Shown here: piece after piece, positions 53,766 to 63,807 of the stretch
Numbering within the stretch: the first letter of the stretch is position 1
Layout of the letters: each line of letters starts with the position of its first letter
Assembly: GCA_902524235.1 (NCBI GenBank)
Contig: CABZCF010000002.1
Coordinates: 62,001 to 126,000, forward strand
Reading direction: 5' to 3'
Length of the DNA: 64,000 bases
Source of the DNA: an uncultured Pelagibacteraceae bacterium
GTDB lineage: Bacteria; Pseudomonadota; Alphaproteobacteria; Pelagibacterales; Pelagibacteraceae
Made by a program: the position numbers and the translations under genes
Notes under the pieces: model-generated
What the model saw: only the letters and a program-made list of their open reading frames with translations
Told to the model about the DNA's origin: nothing
Databases searched by the model: none

Positions 53766-54227
53766 ATGAAAATTATTTTAATTATTGTATTTATACTTAT
53801 ATCAAGTTGCAGCACTAATAAAGTAGTTAAAAATCATGGCACAAGTTTCATAAAAAATAAATCGAAGGATTTAATTGTTAATAAATCTAATAAAAATGAT
53901 GTTTTAGAAATCTTAGGTCCTCCATCTACAAAAAGCTCCTTTGATGATAATATATGGGTATATATAGAAACAAAAAAAGCTAGTACATCCATTTTTAAAT
54001 TAGGCAAAAGAAATACGGAAAAGAATAACATTTTAATATTACAACTTGATGATTTGGGTTTAATTAAAACAAAAAATTTTTATGATTTAGCTAAAATGAA
54101 TGAGATTGAATTTAGTGAAAAGATTACATCAAGTGGTTACCAAAAAAATTCATATGTCTACAACCTATTAACAAGTTTAAGACATAAAATAAATTCGCCT
54201 ATAGAAAGAACTAAATCAAAAAAATAA
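53766..54227 (+). CDS. bamE: Outer membrane assembly lipoprotein BamE (SmpA/OmlA)
   Basis: The 153-residue protein has a lipoprotein signal ending LISSCSTN (Cys15), NKNDVLEILGPPSTKSSF and DDNIWVYIETKK, the conserved BamE core. It stabilises the BAM complex that inserts outer membrane proteins. The C-terminal ~50 residues are basic and less conserved. It starts immediately beside the divergent chaperone gene and ends 2 bp before the convergent hppA. Confidence 0.9.
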   Translation: MKIILIIVFILISSCSTNKVVKNHGTSFIKNKSKDLIVNKSNKNDVLEILGPPSTKSSFDDNIWVYIETKKASTSIFKLGKRNTEKNNILILQLDDLGLIKTKNFYDLAKMNEIEFSEKITSSGYQKNSYVYNLLTSLRHKINSPIERTKSKK

Positions 54228-54229
54228 TT

Positions 54230-56335
54230 TTATGAAGCAATTACTGCAAGTAATAATAACGCTACGATATTTGTAATTTTGATCATAGGATTAACAGCAG
54301 GACCTGCAGTATCTTTATAAGGATCTCCTACAGTGTCACCGGTAACAGCAGCTTTATGAGCATCTGATCCTTTTCCACCAAAATTTCCATCTTCAATATA
54401 TTTCTTTGCATTATCCCATGCACCACCACCAGCTGTCATTGACACAGCAACAAACAATCCAGTTATTATAACACCCAATAACATTGCACCGACCGAGGCT
54501 AATGCTGCAACCTGTCCACCAATAAAAAATATTACAAAGTATAAAACTATTGGAGATAAAACTGGCAATAACGAAGGTATGATCATTTCTTTAATTGCTG
54601 CTATTGTTAAAAGATCAACTAATTTTGCGTAATCAGGCTTTTGAGTTTTCTTCATAATACCAGGAAATTTTTTAAACTGTCTTCTTACCTCAACAACTAC
54701 TGCTCCACCTGCTCTTCCAACAGCCTGCATACCCATTGAACCAAATAAATAAGGTAACATTCCACCTATTAATAAACCAACTACAACATATGGATTTGAT
54801 AAATCAAAGGTTACAACTACACCCTCAAGTTTCGAACCTGCAACCTTAGAGAAATGTTTTATATCTTCAGTGTATGCAGCAAAAAGAACTAATGCCCCTA
54901 AACCTGCTGATCCAATAGCATATCCCTTAGTTACAGCTTTTGTTGTATTTCCAACAGCATCTAAGGCATCCGTAGTTTTTCTTACATTATTTGGTAATTT
55001 AGACATCTCAGCTATTCCACCAGCATTATCAGTAACAGGTCCATAGGCATCTAATGCAACAACCATTCCAGCTAAAGCCAACATAGTTGTAACAGCTATA
55101 GCTATACCATAGAGTCCCGCAATTGAATTTGTTAATAAGATGCCAGCAACTATAATTAAAGCTGGTATTGCTGTTGCTTCCATAGATACTGCTAGACCTT
55201 GAATAACATTTGTTCCGTGTCCAGTTGTGGATGATTTAGCAACACTTTTTACAGGTCTGTAATTTGTACCCGTATAATATTCGGTAATCCATATAATCAA
55301 GCCGGTTATTACAAGACCGATAACTCCACAGTAATATAAACTTGTTCCATTAAATGTTTTTTCTTCAACTGAATAAATATTGTCAAAACCAATTACATAA
55401 TCTGTTAATGGATATAAAACAACTAATGATGAAATAGCTGTTACTATAAAGCCTTTATACAAGGCACCCATAACATTTTTACTTTGACCTAGTCTTACAA
55501 AATATGTACCCAAAATTGAGGTAATGATACAAGCACCACCGATTGTTAAAGGATATAACATCATGCTCATATCATTTTGGAAAAAAATTGAAGCTAATAC
55601 CATAGTTGCAACTATTGTAACTGCATAAGTCTCAAATAGATCTGCAGCCATTCCTGCACAGTCACCAACATTATCTCCAACATTATCAGCGATCACGGCA
55701 GGGTTTCTAGGATCGTCCTCTGGTATACCTGCCTCAACTTTCCCTACAAGATCTGCCCCAACATCGGCACCTTTAGTAAAAATTCCTCCACCCAATCGTG
55801 CGAAGATTGATATTAAAGATGCACCAAAACCCAAGGCAACTAATGCATTAACTATTTCTCTTTCATCAATATTGAATTTTAATAAAATGTAATAATAAAT
55901 TGAAATCGAAAGTAACGCTAAACCAGCTACTAACATTCCAGTTACTGCTCCTGATTTGAAAGCAACATTTAATCCATGTGTTAATCCTTTTCTAGATGCT
56001 TCTGCGGTCCGAACATTTGCCTGAACAGAAACAAGCATTCCAATGTATCCAGCAATACCAGATAAGGCCGCACCAATTAAATAACCTAGACCAACTAATG
56101 GACTGAAAGCAATACTTATAATTATTAGTACAACAATACCAACTATTGCTATAGTCTTGTATTGTCTATTTAAATATGCTTTAGCACCAACTTGAATTGC
56201 AGATGCTATTTCTTGCATTTTAGAATTACCTGAACTTGAATTAAGAATATTTTTACCTGTAAAAAAACCGTAAACAATTGATAAAATTCCTGCAAATATA
56301 GTGTAAAGAAGAATTGTTTCGCTTATAGTATCCAT
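54230..56335 (-). CDS. hppA: K+-independent proton-translocating pyrophosphatase
   Basis: The 701-residue membrane pyrophosphatase has about 16 helices and the catalytic segments [51 protein letters not shown] and [15 protein letters not shown]. At the K+/Na+-determining site it reads [10 protein letters not shown] (about residue 465). Lys in place of Ala is the mark of K+-independent H+ pumps. It stores the energy of pyrophosphate from biosynthesis as a proton gradient. It is the last gene of the riboflavin block, with a 67-bp gap to thiL. Confidence 0.95.
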   Translation of the reverse strand: MDTISETILLYTIFAGILSIVYGFFTGKNILNSSSGNSKMQEIASAIQVGAKAYLNRQYKTIAIVGIVVLIIISIAFSPLVGLGYLIGAALSGIAGYIGMLVSVQANVRTAEASRKGLTHGLNVAFKSGAVTGMLVAGLALLSISIYYYILLKFNIDEREIVNALVALGFGASLISIFARLGGGIFTKGADVGADLVGKVEAGIPEDDPRNPAVIADNVGDNVGDCAGMAADLFETYAVTIVATMVLASIFFQNDMSMMLYPLTIGGACIITSILGTYFVRLGQSKNVMGALYKGFIVTAISSLVVLYPLTDYVIGFDNIYSVEEKTFNGTSLYYCGVIGLVITGLIIWITEYYTGTNYRPVKSVAKSSTTGHGTNVIQGLAVSMEATAIPALIIVAGILLTNSIAGLYGIAIAVTTMLALAGMVVALDAYGPVTDNAGGIAEMSKLPNNVRKTTDALDAVGNTTKAVTKGYAIGSAGLGALVLFAAYTEDIKHFSKVAGSKLEGVVVTFDLSNPYVVVGLLIGGMLPYLFGSMGMQAVGRAGGAVVVEVRRQFKKFPGIMKKTQKPDYAKLVDLLTIAAIKEMIIPSLLPVLSPIVLYFVIFFIGGQVAALASVGAMLLGVIITGLFVAVSMTAGGGAWDNAKKYIEDGNFGGKGSDAHKAAVTGDTVGDPYKDTAGPAVNPMIKITNIVALLLLAVIAS

Positions 56336-56402
56336 ATGATTTGATCCTTTATATAAAATGCGGACCTTACAAAAAAAATAATAAAAGGCAATAATTAACT
56401 TT

Positions 56403-57362
56403 TTAAAAAGTATGCCTATAACCTTTGAAATTAGTCATTTTAAGGGGTGTTCCATTTTTTAATAAAATATTTCTTGGATTATTTTTAATTATTTGACCAA
56501 TTATGGTTATCTTTTGATTCAATTTTTTTGCATATTTTTTTATCTCTTTTCTATGTTTTTTAGATGCAGTGAAAATAACCTGGTAATCATCTCCATTAAA
56601 TAAATTTTTTTGTATTGTGAAGTTATTTTTCTTAATAATAGATCTAAACTCCTTAGATACAGGTAATAGATCGATATTAACTTTATATTTATATTTCTGC
56701 TTATTGATCATATTTTGTAAATCTTCAATAATTCCATCAGATATATCAACCGAAGAATTTGCGAACTTTTTCAATAATTCACAGATATTTATTGGGATAT
56801 CGGGCAGATAGTATTTTTTTAAAAAAAAATTTTTTTCATATAATGAAAATTTTTTAATTTTTTTTTTTAAAAATTTTAGGCCTAAGTAACTATCACCTAT
56901 ATTTCCTGAAATATATATATCGTCATTAAACTTTACTTGATTTCTTTTAATAATTTTGGATGAATATCCTAATGAAGTAATGGTGAATGATAAAAAATTT
57001 CCATTTGTTGAGTCTCCACCTGATATCTTTATTTTATATTTTTTTTGTTCTTCTTTAAGTGAATTAATTAATTTTAAAATCATACTCTTGTTCAAAGTTT
57101 TTTTAGGAGATGTAAAAGATATGAAATAATATTTAGGCTTTACACCTTTACAAATCAAATCTGAGATAGATGAACGAATAATTTTCTTAATTAATAAACT
57201 TAATTTAGGTGATCTTGGAAAATGAGTGCCTTCATTATAAGTATCTACCGATATAGCAATTTCTTTTTTTTTATCAAAAAAAACGTCATCATTTAATTTT
57301 AATGCTGAAGGATTATTTTTAGCTAATTTACTTAAATATTTAATTAAATTTTTTTCGTCCAT
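56403..57362 (-). CDS. thiL: Thiamine-monophosphate kinase
   Basis: The 319-residue enzyme phosphorylates thiamine monophosphate to the diphosphate cofactor. It has [19 protein letters not shown], the ATP-binding ISGGDSTNG and [25 protein letters not shown], and the C-terminal [10 protein letters not shown]. The nusB stop shares a base with its start. In this group, which often lacks de novo pyrimidine (HMP) synthesis, ThiL is the last step needed after precursor salvage; this link is general knowledge and not seen here. Confidence 0.92.
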   Translation of the reverse strand: MDEKNLIKYLSKLAKNNPSALKLNDDVFFDKKKEIAISVDTYNEGTHFPRSPKLSLLIKKIIRSSISDLICKGVKPKYYFISFTSPKKTLNKSMILKLINSLKEEQKKYKIKISGGDSTNGNFLSFTITSLGYSSKIIKRNQVKFNDDIYISGNIGDSYLGLKFLKKKIKKFSLYEKNFFLKKYYLPDIPINICELLKKFANSSVDISDGIIEDLQNMINKQKYKYKVNIDLLPVSKEFRSIIKKNNFTIQKNLFNGDDYQVIFTASKKHRKEIKKYAKKLNQKITIIGQIIKNNPRNILLKNGTPLKMTNFKGYRHTF

Positions 57363-57751
57363 TAGGCTCTGATTTTTTTTGATATCTTATCTAAAACAGC
57401 ATTTAAAAATTTTGTTTGTGATAGATCTATAAAAAAATTTGATGCATTTAGATATTCTTTTATAATTATATTTGTAGATGTTGTAGGTTTATATAATAAT
57501 TCAAATATTGCACTTTTCAATATTACTTCAAATACTTTGTCTATACGTCTTACATCTATATCATCCTTAAGATGTAGATTAATCTCGTTATTTATAACTT
57601 CATTTCTCTCAAGTGTGCCGTTAACAATATCCTTAATAAATTTTTTATATCTATGTTTAGGAAAATTTAAATCTAAGTCATTATTTATTAATTTACTGTA
57701 TATTTTTTGAATAATAATTACTCTTGGGTTATTTTTTCCATTATATTTCAT
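57362..57751 (-). CDS. nusB: Transcription antitermination factor NusB
   Basis: The 129-residue helical protein contains NPRVIIIQKIYSKLI, NGTLERNEVINNEI and AIFELLYKPTTSTNIIIKEY, the usual NusB pattern. It helps antitermination of rRNA operons with NusE. The ribH-nusB-thiL order is standard in this class. It follows ribH by 9 bp. Confidence 0.9.
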   Translation of the reverse strand: MKYNGKNNPRVIIIQKIYSKLINNDLDLNFPKHRYKKFIKDIVNGTLERNEVINNEINLHLKDDIDVRRIDKVFEVILKSAIFELLYKPTTSTNIIIKEYLNASNFFIDLSQTKFLNAVLDKISKKIRA

Positions 57752-57760
57752 TTTTGAATA

Positions 57761-58147
57761 CTATTGAGATAATACTGAAAGCATTGCATTTGCGGCTTCA
57801 GCGCCCTTTTTACTACGTGCAATTGCCTGTTTCTTATTTAGACATGTAATTATACCATTGCCTATAGGTTTTTTATTTTTAACTGAGATATTTAGAATAT
57901 TATCTGTCACAGAGCTTGAAATGAATTTAAAGTGAGGTGTTTGACCTTTTATCACACATCCTAAAGCAATAAATCCATCATATTTCCTCAAATTTTTTGA
58001 GATTGTAATTGGAATTTCAAATACACCAGGAACATAAATAATTTTAAAAGATAATTTGTTTTTTATAGATTTTAATGCACTTTGTAAAAGATTGTTTGAT
58101 ATATTCTCATAATAATTAGCAACAACTATTAAGCATTTCTTATTCAT
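57761..58147 (-). CDS. ribH: 6,7-dimethyl-8-ribityllumazine synthase
   Basis: The 128-residue enzyme condenses the pyrimidine intermediate with dihydroxybutanone phosphate. It has VVANYYENISNNLLQSAL, VPGVFEIPITISKNL, IALGCVIKGQTPHFKFIS and NGIITCLNKKQAIARS. Its start overlaps the ribBA stop by 4 bp, placing it in the riboflavin operon. Confidence 0.94.
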   Translation of the reverse strand: MNKKCLIVVANYYENISNNLLQSALKSIKNKLSFKIIYVPGVFEIPITISKNLRKYDGFIALGCVIKGQTPHFKFISSSVTDNILNISVKNKKPIGNGIITCLNKKQAIARSKKGAEAANAMLSVLSQ

Positions 58148-59247
58148 TTTAAAATTTCCTGTTTTATAATTTTTATATTATATCCATCTAATCCAATAAC
58201 TTTTTTTGGTGAACTAGTTATAAGTATCATTTTTTTAATTTTCAAATCTTTAATTATTTGAGCACCTATTCCGTAGTTTCTGATTAGGTTATCCTTTGTT
58301 TTATTTTTCAAAAGTTTATCTTTGTAGTTTTTTAAAGTCTCAGACACAGACTTTAAATTAGTATCATTTATAAAAACTAGTACACAATTATTAAATTTTT
58401 TAAAATAATTTAATGTTTTATTAAAAGAATTTGGTAGTTTTTGGTTAATTAAATAATTTTTAATTACATTTGATGAAATTACTCTGACACGGGGAACAAC
58501 TTTTTTCTTAATTTGTCCTTTAAGAAGTACAAAATGTTCAGAGCCATCAAGCAGATTTTCATATATTTTAATTTTATACTTTATGTTTTTTAAATTTATT
58601 TCAGAATTTTTTTTTAATTTAACGAATTTTTCGCTTTTTAATCTAAAAGCAATTAAATCCTCTATTTTACCGATTTTAAGGTTATGTTTGGATGCAAAAT
58701 TAATTAAACTTTGTCCTTTAGCCATAGTTCCATCATCATTCAAAATTTCACATATTACTGCCGAACTCTTTTTTTTTGCTAATTTTGATATGTCGACAGA
58801 TGCTTCTGTGTGTCCAGCTCTAACTAAAACACCTCCATCTCGTGCAATTATAGGAAACACATGACCAGGTGAAACTATTTCATTTTTTTTAACATTTGCT
58901 CTTGTTGCTATCTTAATAGTTCTAGATCTATCTTGAGCTGATATCCCAGTTGTTATTCCACTTTTAGCCTCTATAGATACTGTAAAAGCCGTTTGGTGTC
59001 TCGATTTGTTTACCGGAGACATATAATTCAAATTTAATTTTTTTGCCTGCGATGAATTTATAGCTAAACAGATGAGTCCTCTTCCATATTTAGCCATAAA
59101 ATTAATTTTTTTAGGAGTTACATCAGATGCACAAAATACTAAATCTCCTTCGTTTTCCCTATTTTCATCATCTATCAATATATACATACCGCCATTCTTA
59201 GCAGTTTTTATAATTTCGCTTATTTTACTAAATTTTTTTTTTTGCAT
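58144..59247 (-). CDS. ribB: 3,4-dihydroxy-2-butanone-4-phosphate synthase with a degenerate GTP cyclohydrolase II domain
   Basis: The 367-residue protein has an intact RibB half (about 1-205): LIDDENRENEGDLVFCASD, SPVNKSRHQTAFTVSIEA and VRAGHTEASVDISKLA. The C-terminal half (about 210-367) keeps the RibA fold pattern (DGSEHFVLLKGQ, NLIRNYGIGAQIIKDLKIKK), but the zinc-binding Cys cluster (CxDxCxC-type loop) and the catalytic RVHSEC-like segment are missing. At that place it reads PRVRVISSNVIKNYL. Only RibB activity is expected. It overlaps ribE by 20 bp. Confidence 0.9.
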   Translation of the reverse strand: MQKKKFSKISEIIKTAKNGGMYILIDDENRENEGDLVFCASDVTPKKINFMAKYGRGLICLAINSSQAKKLNLNYMSPVNKSRHQTAFTVSIEAKSGITTGISAQDRSRTIKIATRANVKKNEIVSPGHVFPIIARDGGVLVRAGHTEASVDISKLAKKKSSAVICEILNDDGTMAKGQSLINFASKHNLKIGKIEDLIAFRLKSEKFVKLKKNSEINLKNIKYKIKIYENLLDGSEHFVLLKGQIKKKVVPRVRVISSNVIKNYLINQKLPNSFNKTLNYFKKFNNCVLVFINDTNLKSVSETLKNYKDKLLKNKTKDNLIRNYGIGAQIIKDLKIKKMILITSSPKKVIGLDGYNIKIIKQEILK

Positions 59248-59830
59248 TTAAAAATTTTTTTACATATTTGGAAAGAATGTCAATTTCAATATTTACAAAA
59301 TCATTTATTTTTAAATTAGGTAAATTTGTAAGTTTTAGTGTATGAGGTATTACCCAGATTTTAAAAGTATTTTTATGAATATTTGATATGGTAAGAGATA
59401 TACCATTAATCAAAATTGATGCTTTATCAACCAGATAGATTTCAAATTTATTCATAATCTTAAAAGTAAAAATTAGTGCTTTATCAGATTTTTTTATATT
59501 CATAACTTTGGCTGTTGTATCAACATGTCCTTGACATATATGTCCAGAAATATCTTGTCCTTTTCTTAAGGGTTGCTCTAAATTGATTTTATCACCAATT
59601 TTAATCATCTTAAACTTTGATCTAATCAAAGTTTCATTTGAAAGAAAAAATTCTAGTATATTTTTTTTCTTTGAGATTAAAGTTAAACATACGCCGTCAC
59701 AAGATATAGACATTCCTATAGTTTTTTTTTTATATAATTTTAAATTTGACTTTAGAAATAAATTTATACCTTTGGATCTTTTATCTATCCTTATTACTTT
59801 TCCTACATTGTATATAATTCCATTAAACAT
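59228..59830 (-). CDS. ribE: Riboflavin synthase, alpha subunit
   Basis: The 200-residue protein has the duplicated lumazine-binding domain: [44 protein letters not shown] and ILINGISLTISNI. It converts two lumazine molecules into riboflavin. The ATG shares a base with the ribD stop. The C-terminus is Lys-rich (KKFLNAKKKI) and overlaps ribBA. Confidence 0.93.
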   Translation of the reverse strand: MFNGIIYNVGKVIRIDKRSKGINLFLKSNLKLYKKKTIGMSISCDGVCLTLISKKKNILEFFLSNETLIRSKFKMIKIGDKINLEQPLRKGQDISGHICQGHVDTTAKVMNIKKSDKALIFTFKIMNKFEIYLVDKASILINGISLTISNIHKNTFKIWVIPHTLKLTNLPNLKINDFVNIEIDILSKYVKKFLNAKKKI

Positions 59831-60921
59831 TAGAAATATTTTATAATCTTATCTTTACCAAGGTAAGTGTTAATTGTTTGTTTATTCGAAAAAATTTTTA
59901 ATATACGACTTTTAAATTTATATTTAATAAATCTTTTTTTATTATTTATATTATTTTTAGATTTAAGCAAAAAAAATTCATTATATAGTTTATTTAGTAT
60001 AAAATAGTTAGTTAATTTAATTCCTCCTTCAACTAATAAATAATATACATTTAATTTTTTAATTTTTTTCAATACATATAATAAATCTAAACTATTATTT
60101 TGGTTCAACTTTATATGAATAAGTTTTATTCCCTTTTTTTTTAATTTTTTTAATTTATAATTAATTTTATTATAAAAAATATAAGTTTTAATTTTTTTTG
60201 AGGTTTGCACTAATTTAGATTTAAGACTTATATCTAAATTTTTATCTAAAACAAATCTTGTTGGAGAATATTTTAGTAGTCCATTAAGTCGACAATTTAA
60301 TTGTGGGTTATCAGAATTTACAGTTTTACTTGAAACTAATATTCCCTGATTTTTATATCTTAATAAATGGGAGAAATTCAAGCTATGTGGATTAGAAATA
60401 TATTTTTTATTAGTTTTGATATAATAATCTTTAGTACAAGCAATTTTTCCAGTAATGAAGGGGTAATCTTGACTCTTTAAAAAAAAATACGATTTATAAA
60501 GATTTAAATTTTTTTTAATATGTAAGTTATTTTTTACTTTTATATTAAATTTATTAAGAATTTTTTTTGTTTTTCCTGAGGTTCTAATATCTATATCATT
60601 AACTCCATAAAAAACTTTGCCAATTTTATGTTTTATTATTTGTTTTGTACAAGGTGGTGTTTTTCCATAATGATTGCAAGGTTCTAAAGTTACATACATT
60701 GTCGATCCTTTTAATTTTTCTTTTTTTGCATTTTTTATTGCTACAGTTTCAGCATGAGGGGTGCCACCTATACCTGTCTGTCCAACTGAAATAATTTGAT
60801 TTTTATTAACAATTACGCATCCTACAGAAGGATTGCTACCTGTAAGACCTAACCTATCATCTGCAAGTGATATAGCTAAACTCATGTATCTGTTATCAGA
60901 TTTACTTATTTTTAATGACAT
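59830..60921 (-). CDS. ribD: Bifunctional pyrimidine deaminase/reductase RibD
   Basis: The 363-residue protein starts with a zinc-dependent deaminase domain (about 1-145): [26 protein letters not shown] (HAE) and [20 protein letters not shown]. The reductase domain (about 146-363) has [19 protein letters not shown] and [14 protein letters not shown], less conserved in between. It carries out two consecutive steps in riboflavin synthesis. It overlaps nrdR by 20 bp. Confidence 0.92.
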   Translation of the reverse strand: MSLKISKSDNRYMSLAISLADDRLGLTGSNPSVGCVIVNKNQIISVGQTGIGGTPHAETVAIKNAKKEKLKGSTMYVTLEPCNHYGKTPPCTKQIIKHKIGKVFYGVNDIDIRTSGKTKKILNKFNIKVKNNLHIKKNLNLYKSYFFLKSQDYPFITGKIACTKDYYIKTNKKYISNPHSLNFSHLLRYKNQGILVSSKTVNSDNPQLNCRLNGLLKYSPTRFVLDKNLDISLKSKLVQTSKKIKTYIFYNKINYKLKKLKKKGIKLIHIKLNQNNSLDLLYVLKKIKKLNVYYLLVEGGIKLTNYFILNKLYNEFFLLKSKNNINNKKRFIKYKFKSRILKIFSNKQTINTYLGKDKIIKYF

Positions 60922-61360
60922 TTATTTTGTCTACAAATTGGACAAAATCTTTTTCTTCCCTGAAATTTCTATAAACAGATGCAAATCTGACGTAGGCTAC
61001 TGGATCTAATTCTTTCAATCCATCCATTACCATTGTTCCGACCGAATTTGATGTTATTTCACTTTGTCCTAATTCCTCTAAAGATCTCGAAATTTTTGTT
61101 ATAAATTTTTCAATTGTGTCTGTATCTATGGGTCTTTTCTTTAAAGCGATATAAATTGACTTTGATAATTTATCTCTGTCAAACGGAGATTTTCTTCCAT
61201 TTTTTTTTACAACTATTAATTCTCTAAATTGTACTCTTTCAAATGTAGTAAATCTCTGACCACACACGCAAAGTCTTCTTCGTCTAATTGAGGTTCCATC
61301 TTCTGTAGGTCTGGAGTCAACGACTGATGTCTCACCTTTTTTACAGAATGGGCAAATCAT
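60902..61360 (-). CDS. nrdR: Transcriptional repressor NrdR with an altered zinc ribbon
   Basis: The 152-residue repressor of ribonucleotide reductase genes has an N-terminal zinc ribbon and an ATP-cone (about 45-140, [20 protein letters not shown]). The first ligands are normal (Cys3, Cys6 in ICPFCKKGE), but the second pair is Cys31 and Cys33 in [15 protein letters not shown], one residue closer than the usual CxxC. Flanking residues align exactly. It is the first gene of the nrdR-rib block, 15 bp after glyA, a standard arrangement. Confidence 0.92.
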   Translation of the reverse strand: MICPFCKKGETSVVDSRPTEDGTSIRRRRLCVCGQRFTTFERVQFRELIVVKKNGRKSPFDRDKLSKSIYIALKKRPIDTDTIEKFITKISRSLEELGQSEITSNSVGTMVMDGLKELDPVAYVRFASVYRNFREEKDFVQFVDKINVIKNK

Positions 61361-61375
61361 TACTATGATTTATAT

Positions 61376-62686
61376 TTATCTAAGGTGTTTGTAAATCGGG
61401 AATTTAGAGCACAATTCAACAACTTCTTTTCTTACTTCAGCTTCAATTGCACTATTATCATTTGGATTTTTAGATAATCCATTAATTGTTTTAGTTATTA
61501 ACTCACCAACTTTTTCAAATTCCTTTAATCCGAAACCTCTCGTAGTAGCTGCTTGTGAACCTAATCTTATACCTGAGGTTATCATTGGGCTTTCCGTATC
61601 AAATGGAATACCATTTTTATTACAAGTTATATTTGCTCTTGATAAACTATCAGATGCGGTATTTCCCTTTACACCGAAAGGTCTTAAATCTACTAACATT
61701 AAATGAGTATCAGTGCCACCTGAGTATATTTTAAATCCATTATTTTTAAGGGTTTCAGCAAGTATCTTGGCATTTGCTAAAACCGTACTGATATATTCTC
61801 TAAACTCAGGTTTTAAAGCCTCTAAGAAACCTACAGCTTTAGCTGCTATGATGTGCATTAATGGACCACCTTGGTATCCAGGAAAAACTGCAGAATTAAA
61901 TTTTTTTGCTAAATCTTCTCTATTAGTTAAAATTATTCCGCCCCTAGCACTTCTAAAAACCTTATGAGTAGTTGAAGTAACTACATCTGCATGATCACAT
62001 GGATTAGGATATCCTTTACCAGCAACTAATCCTGAAAAATGTGCCATATCTACCATAAAGAAAGCACCTATTTTATCTGCTATTTCTCGAAATTTTTTAA
62101 AATCTATAATTCTAGAATAAGCACTACCACCCGCAATTATCATTTTTGGTTTATGTTCTATTGCTAGTTTTTCAATTTCATCATAATTTAACAATTCAGT
62201 TTCTTTATCAACTTCATAAGCTATTGCATTAAACCATTTACCAGATACTGCTGCTTTTGAACCGTGTGTTAAATGTCCACCTGAATTTAAACTCAGCCCC
62301 ATAATTGTATCACCTGGTTTAAGGAGTGCTAAAAAAACTGCACCATTAGCCTGAGCACCTGAATGCGGCTGCGCATTTGCAAACTTGCAGTTAAATAATT
62401 TTTTTAATCTATCAATGGCTAAACTCTCAGCCACATCTACATGTTCACAACCATTATAGTATCTTTTACCTGGATAGCCTTCAGCATATTTGTTTGTAAG
62501 CACAGATCCCTGCGCCTCCAAAACTGCTTGAGACACTATATTTTCAGAAGCAATAAGTTCTATATGATTTTGTTGTCTAATTAGTTCATCATCTATCGCT
62601 TTAGATATTTCTGGATCAATCTCAGATAGTTTTTTTTCAAAAAAATTTTGATATTCCGGATTTAAATATTTACCTTCACTAGACAT
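61376..62686 (-). CDS. glyA: Serine hydroxymethyltransferase
   Basis: The 436-residue PLP enzyme interconverts serine and glycine with tetrahydrofolate. It has [40 protein letters not shown], the PLP-Lys region [19 protein letters not shown] and [18 protein letters not shown]. Length is a little above average because of a short N-terminal extension ([16 protein letters not shown]). It follows rpiB by 1 bp. No glycine riboswitch is visible upstream, since rpiB lies there. Confidence 0.96.
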   Translation of the reverse strand: MSSEGKYLNPEYQNFFEKKLSEIDPEISKAIDDELIRQQNHIELIASENIVSQAVLEAQGSVLTNKYAEGYPGKRYYNGCEHVDVAESLAIDRLKKLFNCKFANAQPHSGAQANGAVFLALLKPGDTIMGLSLNSGGHLTHGSKAAVSGKWFNAIAYEVDKETELLNYDEIEKLAIEHKPKMIIAGGSAYSRIIDFKKFREIADKIGAFFMVDMAHFSGLVAGKGYPNPCDHADVVTSTTHKVFRSARGGIILTNREDLAKKFNSAVFPGYQGGPLMHIIAAKAVGFLEALKPEFREYISTVLANAKILAETLKNNGFKIYSGGTDTHLMLVDLRPFGVKGNTASDSLSRANITCNKNGIPFDTESPMITSGIRLGSQAATTRGFGLKEFEKVGELITKTINGLSKNPNDNSAIEAEVRKEVVELCSKFPIYKHLR

Positions 62687-62687
62687 C

Positions 62688-63113
62688 TTAAATTCTCCTT
62701 ATTCTACTAAGGTGTCTTCCACCTTCAAAGTTAGTATTTAAAAAAAGATTTACTAAACTACAAGCTTTTTTTTTACTTAATAACCTTGAACCTAGTGTAA
62801 TGATATTTGCATCATTATGCAATCTAGATAATTTGGTAGATTTAACATTAAAACACTGAGCAGCCCTTATATTCTTATGTTTATTGGCAGTTATACACAT
62901 GCCTGTGCCAGATCCACACACCAAGATTCCAACATTTTTTTTACTTGTTTTAACCTTTTTTGCTAATTTGTGAGCGTAAATTGGATAATCAACCTTTTTA
63001 TTAGATGTAGGACCCAAATCAAAATAAGCTATATTTTTGGTTTTTAAATATTTTTTTATTTGTTCTTTTAGTTTATATCCAGCGTGATCTGAAGAAATAA
63101 AAATTTTTTTCAA
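62688..63113 (-). CDS. rpiB: Ribose-5-phosphate isomerase B
   Basis: The 141-residue isomerase has [34 protein letters not shown] and the active-site Cys in [18 protein letters not shown], with [13 protein letters not shown]. It interconverts ribose-5-phosphate and ribulose-5-phosphate. It is placed just before glyA, as in many alphaproteobacteria, and 1 bp after the hydroxylase-like gene. Confidence 0.94.
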   Translation of the reverse strand: MKKIFISSDHAGYKLKEQIKKYLKTKNIAYFDLGPTSNKKVDYPIYAHKLAKKVKTSKKNVGILVCGSGTGMCITANKHKNIRAAQCFNVKSTKLSRLHNDANIITLGSRLLSKKKACSLVNLFLNTNFEGGRHLSRIRRI

Positions 63114-63114
63114 A

Positions 63115-63738
63115 TTAATTAAAATTATAGTCTAAAACGCAAGCAACCAGATGAACTCTATTTTCTTCTCCACCATTAAATGCATTATGGTATTTAACAT
63201 TATTTGTAACCCAAACTCCTCCATCAGCAGGCATATGCTGCGCAGTTTTATCTATAACCATTAAGCAGCCGGGATTTGTAATTATAGGAATGTGAAGTCT
63301 AGGTTCTGGGTCCCTATGCCAACTTAATGTAGATCTTGGTTCTTTTAATAACAATCTTACTCTGCCTAATTTGTAATGTTTCTTTAATTCATCGAATACT
63401 TCTTTGAAATAAGTGTGCTCAAAATCTTTTATGAACTCTGAATATTTGCTTTCATCAATATTTACATCTCTTGATACTTCAATTCCAGTAGAGTCTGGTT
63501 TAGTCCAATATACTCCACGAGCCTTATTTCCTTCAATTGAACTTGGGTCACCTGGTATCTGAGTCAAAGGTATAGCTGCGAAGTGCGGTATTCCCAAACT
63601 AGTATCGAATCCTTTTATTTTTAAAACTTCATTAAGTGCGTTTTGCAATTTTTTTAAATCGAAATTAACTTTTTGTTTTTGAAAATCACCAATTATTTTT
63701 TGTGATTTTACTTTATTTAAAGATGTCACGTTGTTCAT
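63115..63738 (-). CDS. Aspartyl/asparaginyl beta-hydroxylase-like 2-oxoglutarate oxygenase
   Basis: The 207-residue protein has the cupin core of PF05118-type hydroxylases: LLLKEPRSTLSWHRDPEPR (metal His and 2-oxoglutarate region), LHIPIITNPGCLMVID, and KYHNAFNGGEENRVHLVACV (second His and Arg). The substrate is unknown; such proteins modify other proteins or small molecules. It is the first gene of the minus-strand run and divergent from hemB across 69 bp. Confidence 0.82.
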   Translation of the reverse strand: MNNVTSLNKVKSQKIIGDFQKQKVNFDLKKLQNALNEVLKIKGFDTSLGIPHFAAIPLTQIPGDPSSIEGNKARGVYWTKPDSTGIEVSRDVNIDESKYSEFIKDFEHTYFKEVFDELKKHYKLGRVRLLLKEPRSTLSWHRDPEPRLHIPIITNPGCLMVIDKTAQHMPADGGVWVTNNVKYHNAFNGGEENRVHLVACVLDYNFN

Positions 63739-63807
63739 AATAAATAAATACTTTATTTCTAATCATAATACATATAAAAATTGCCGCATATTAAAATTTA
63801 ATTGAGA

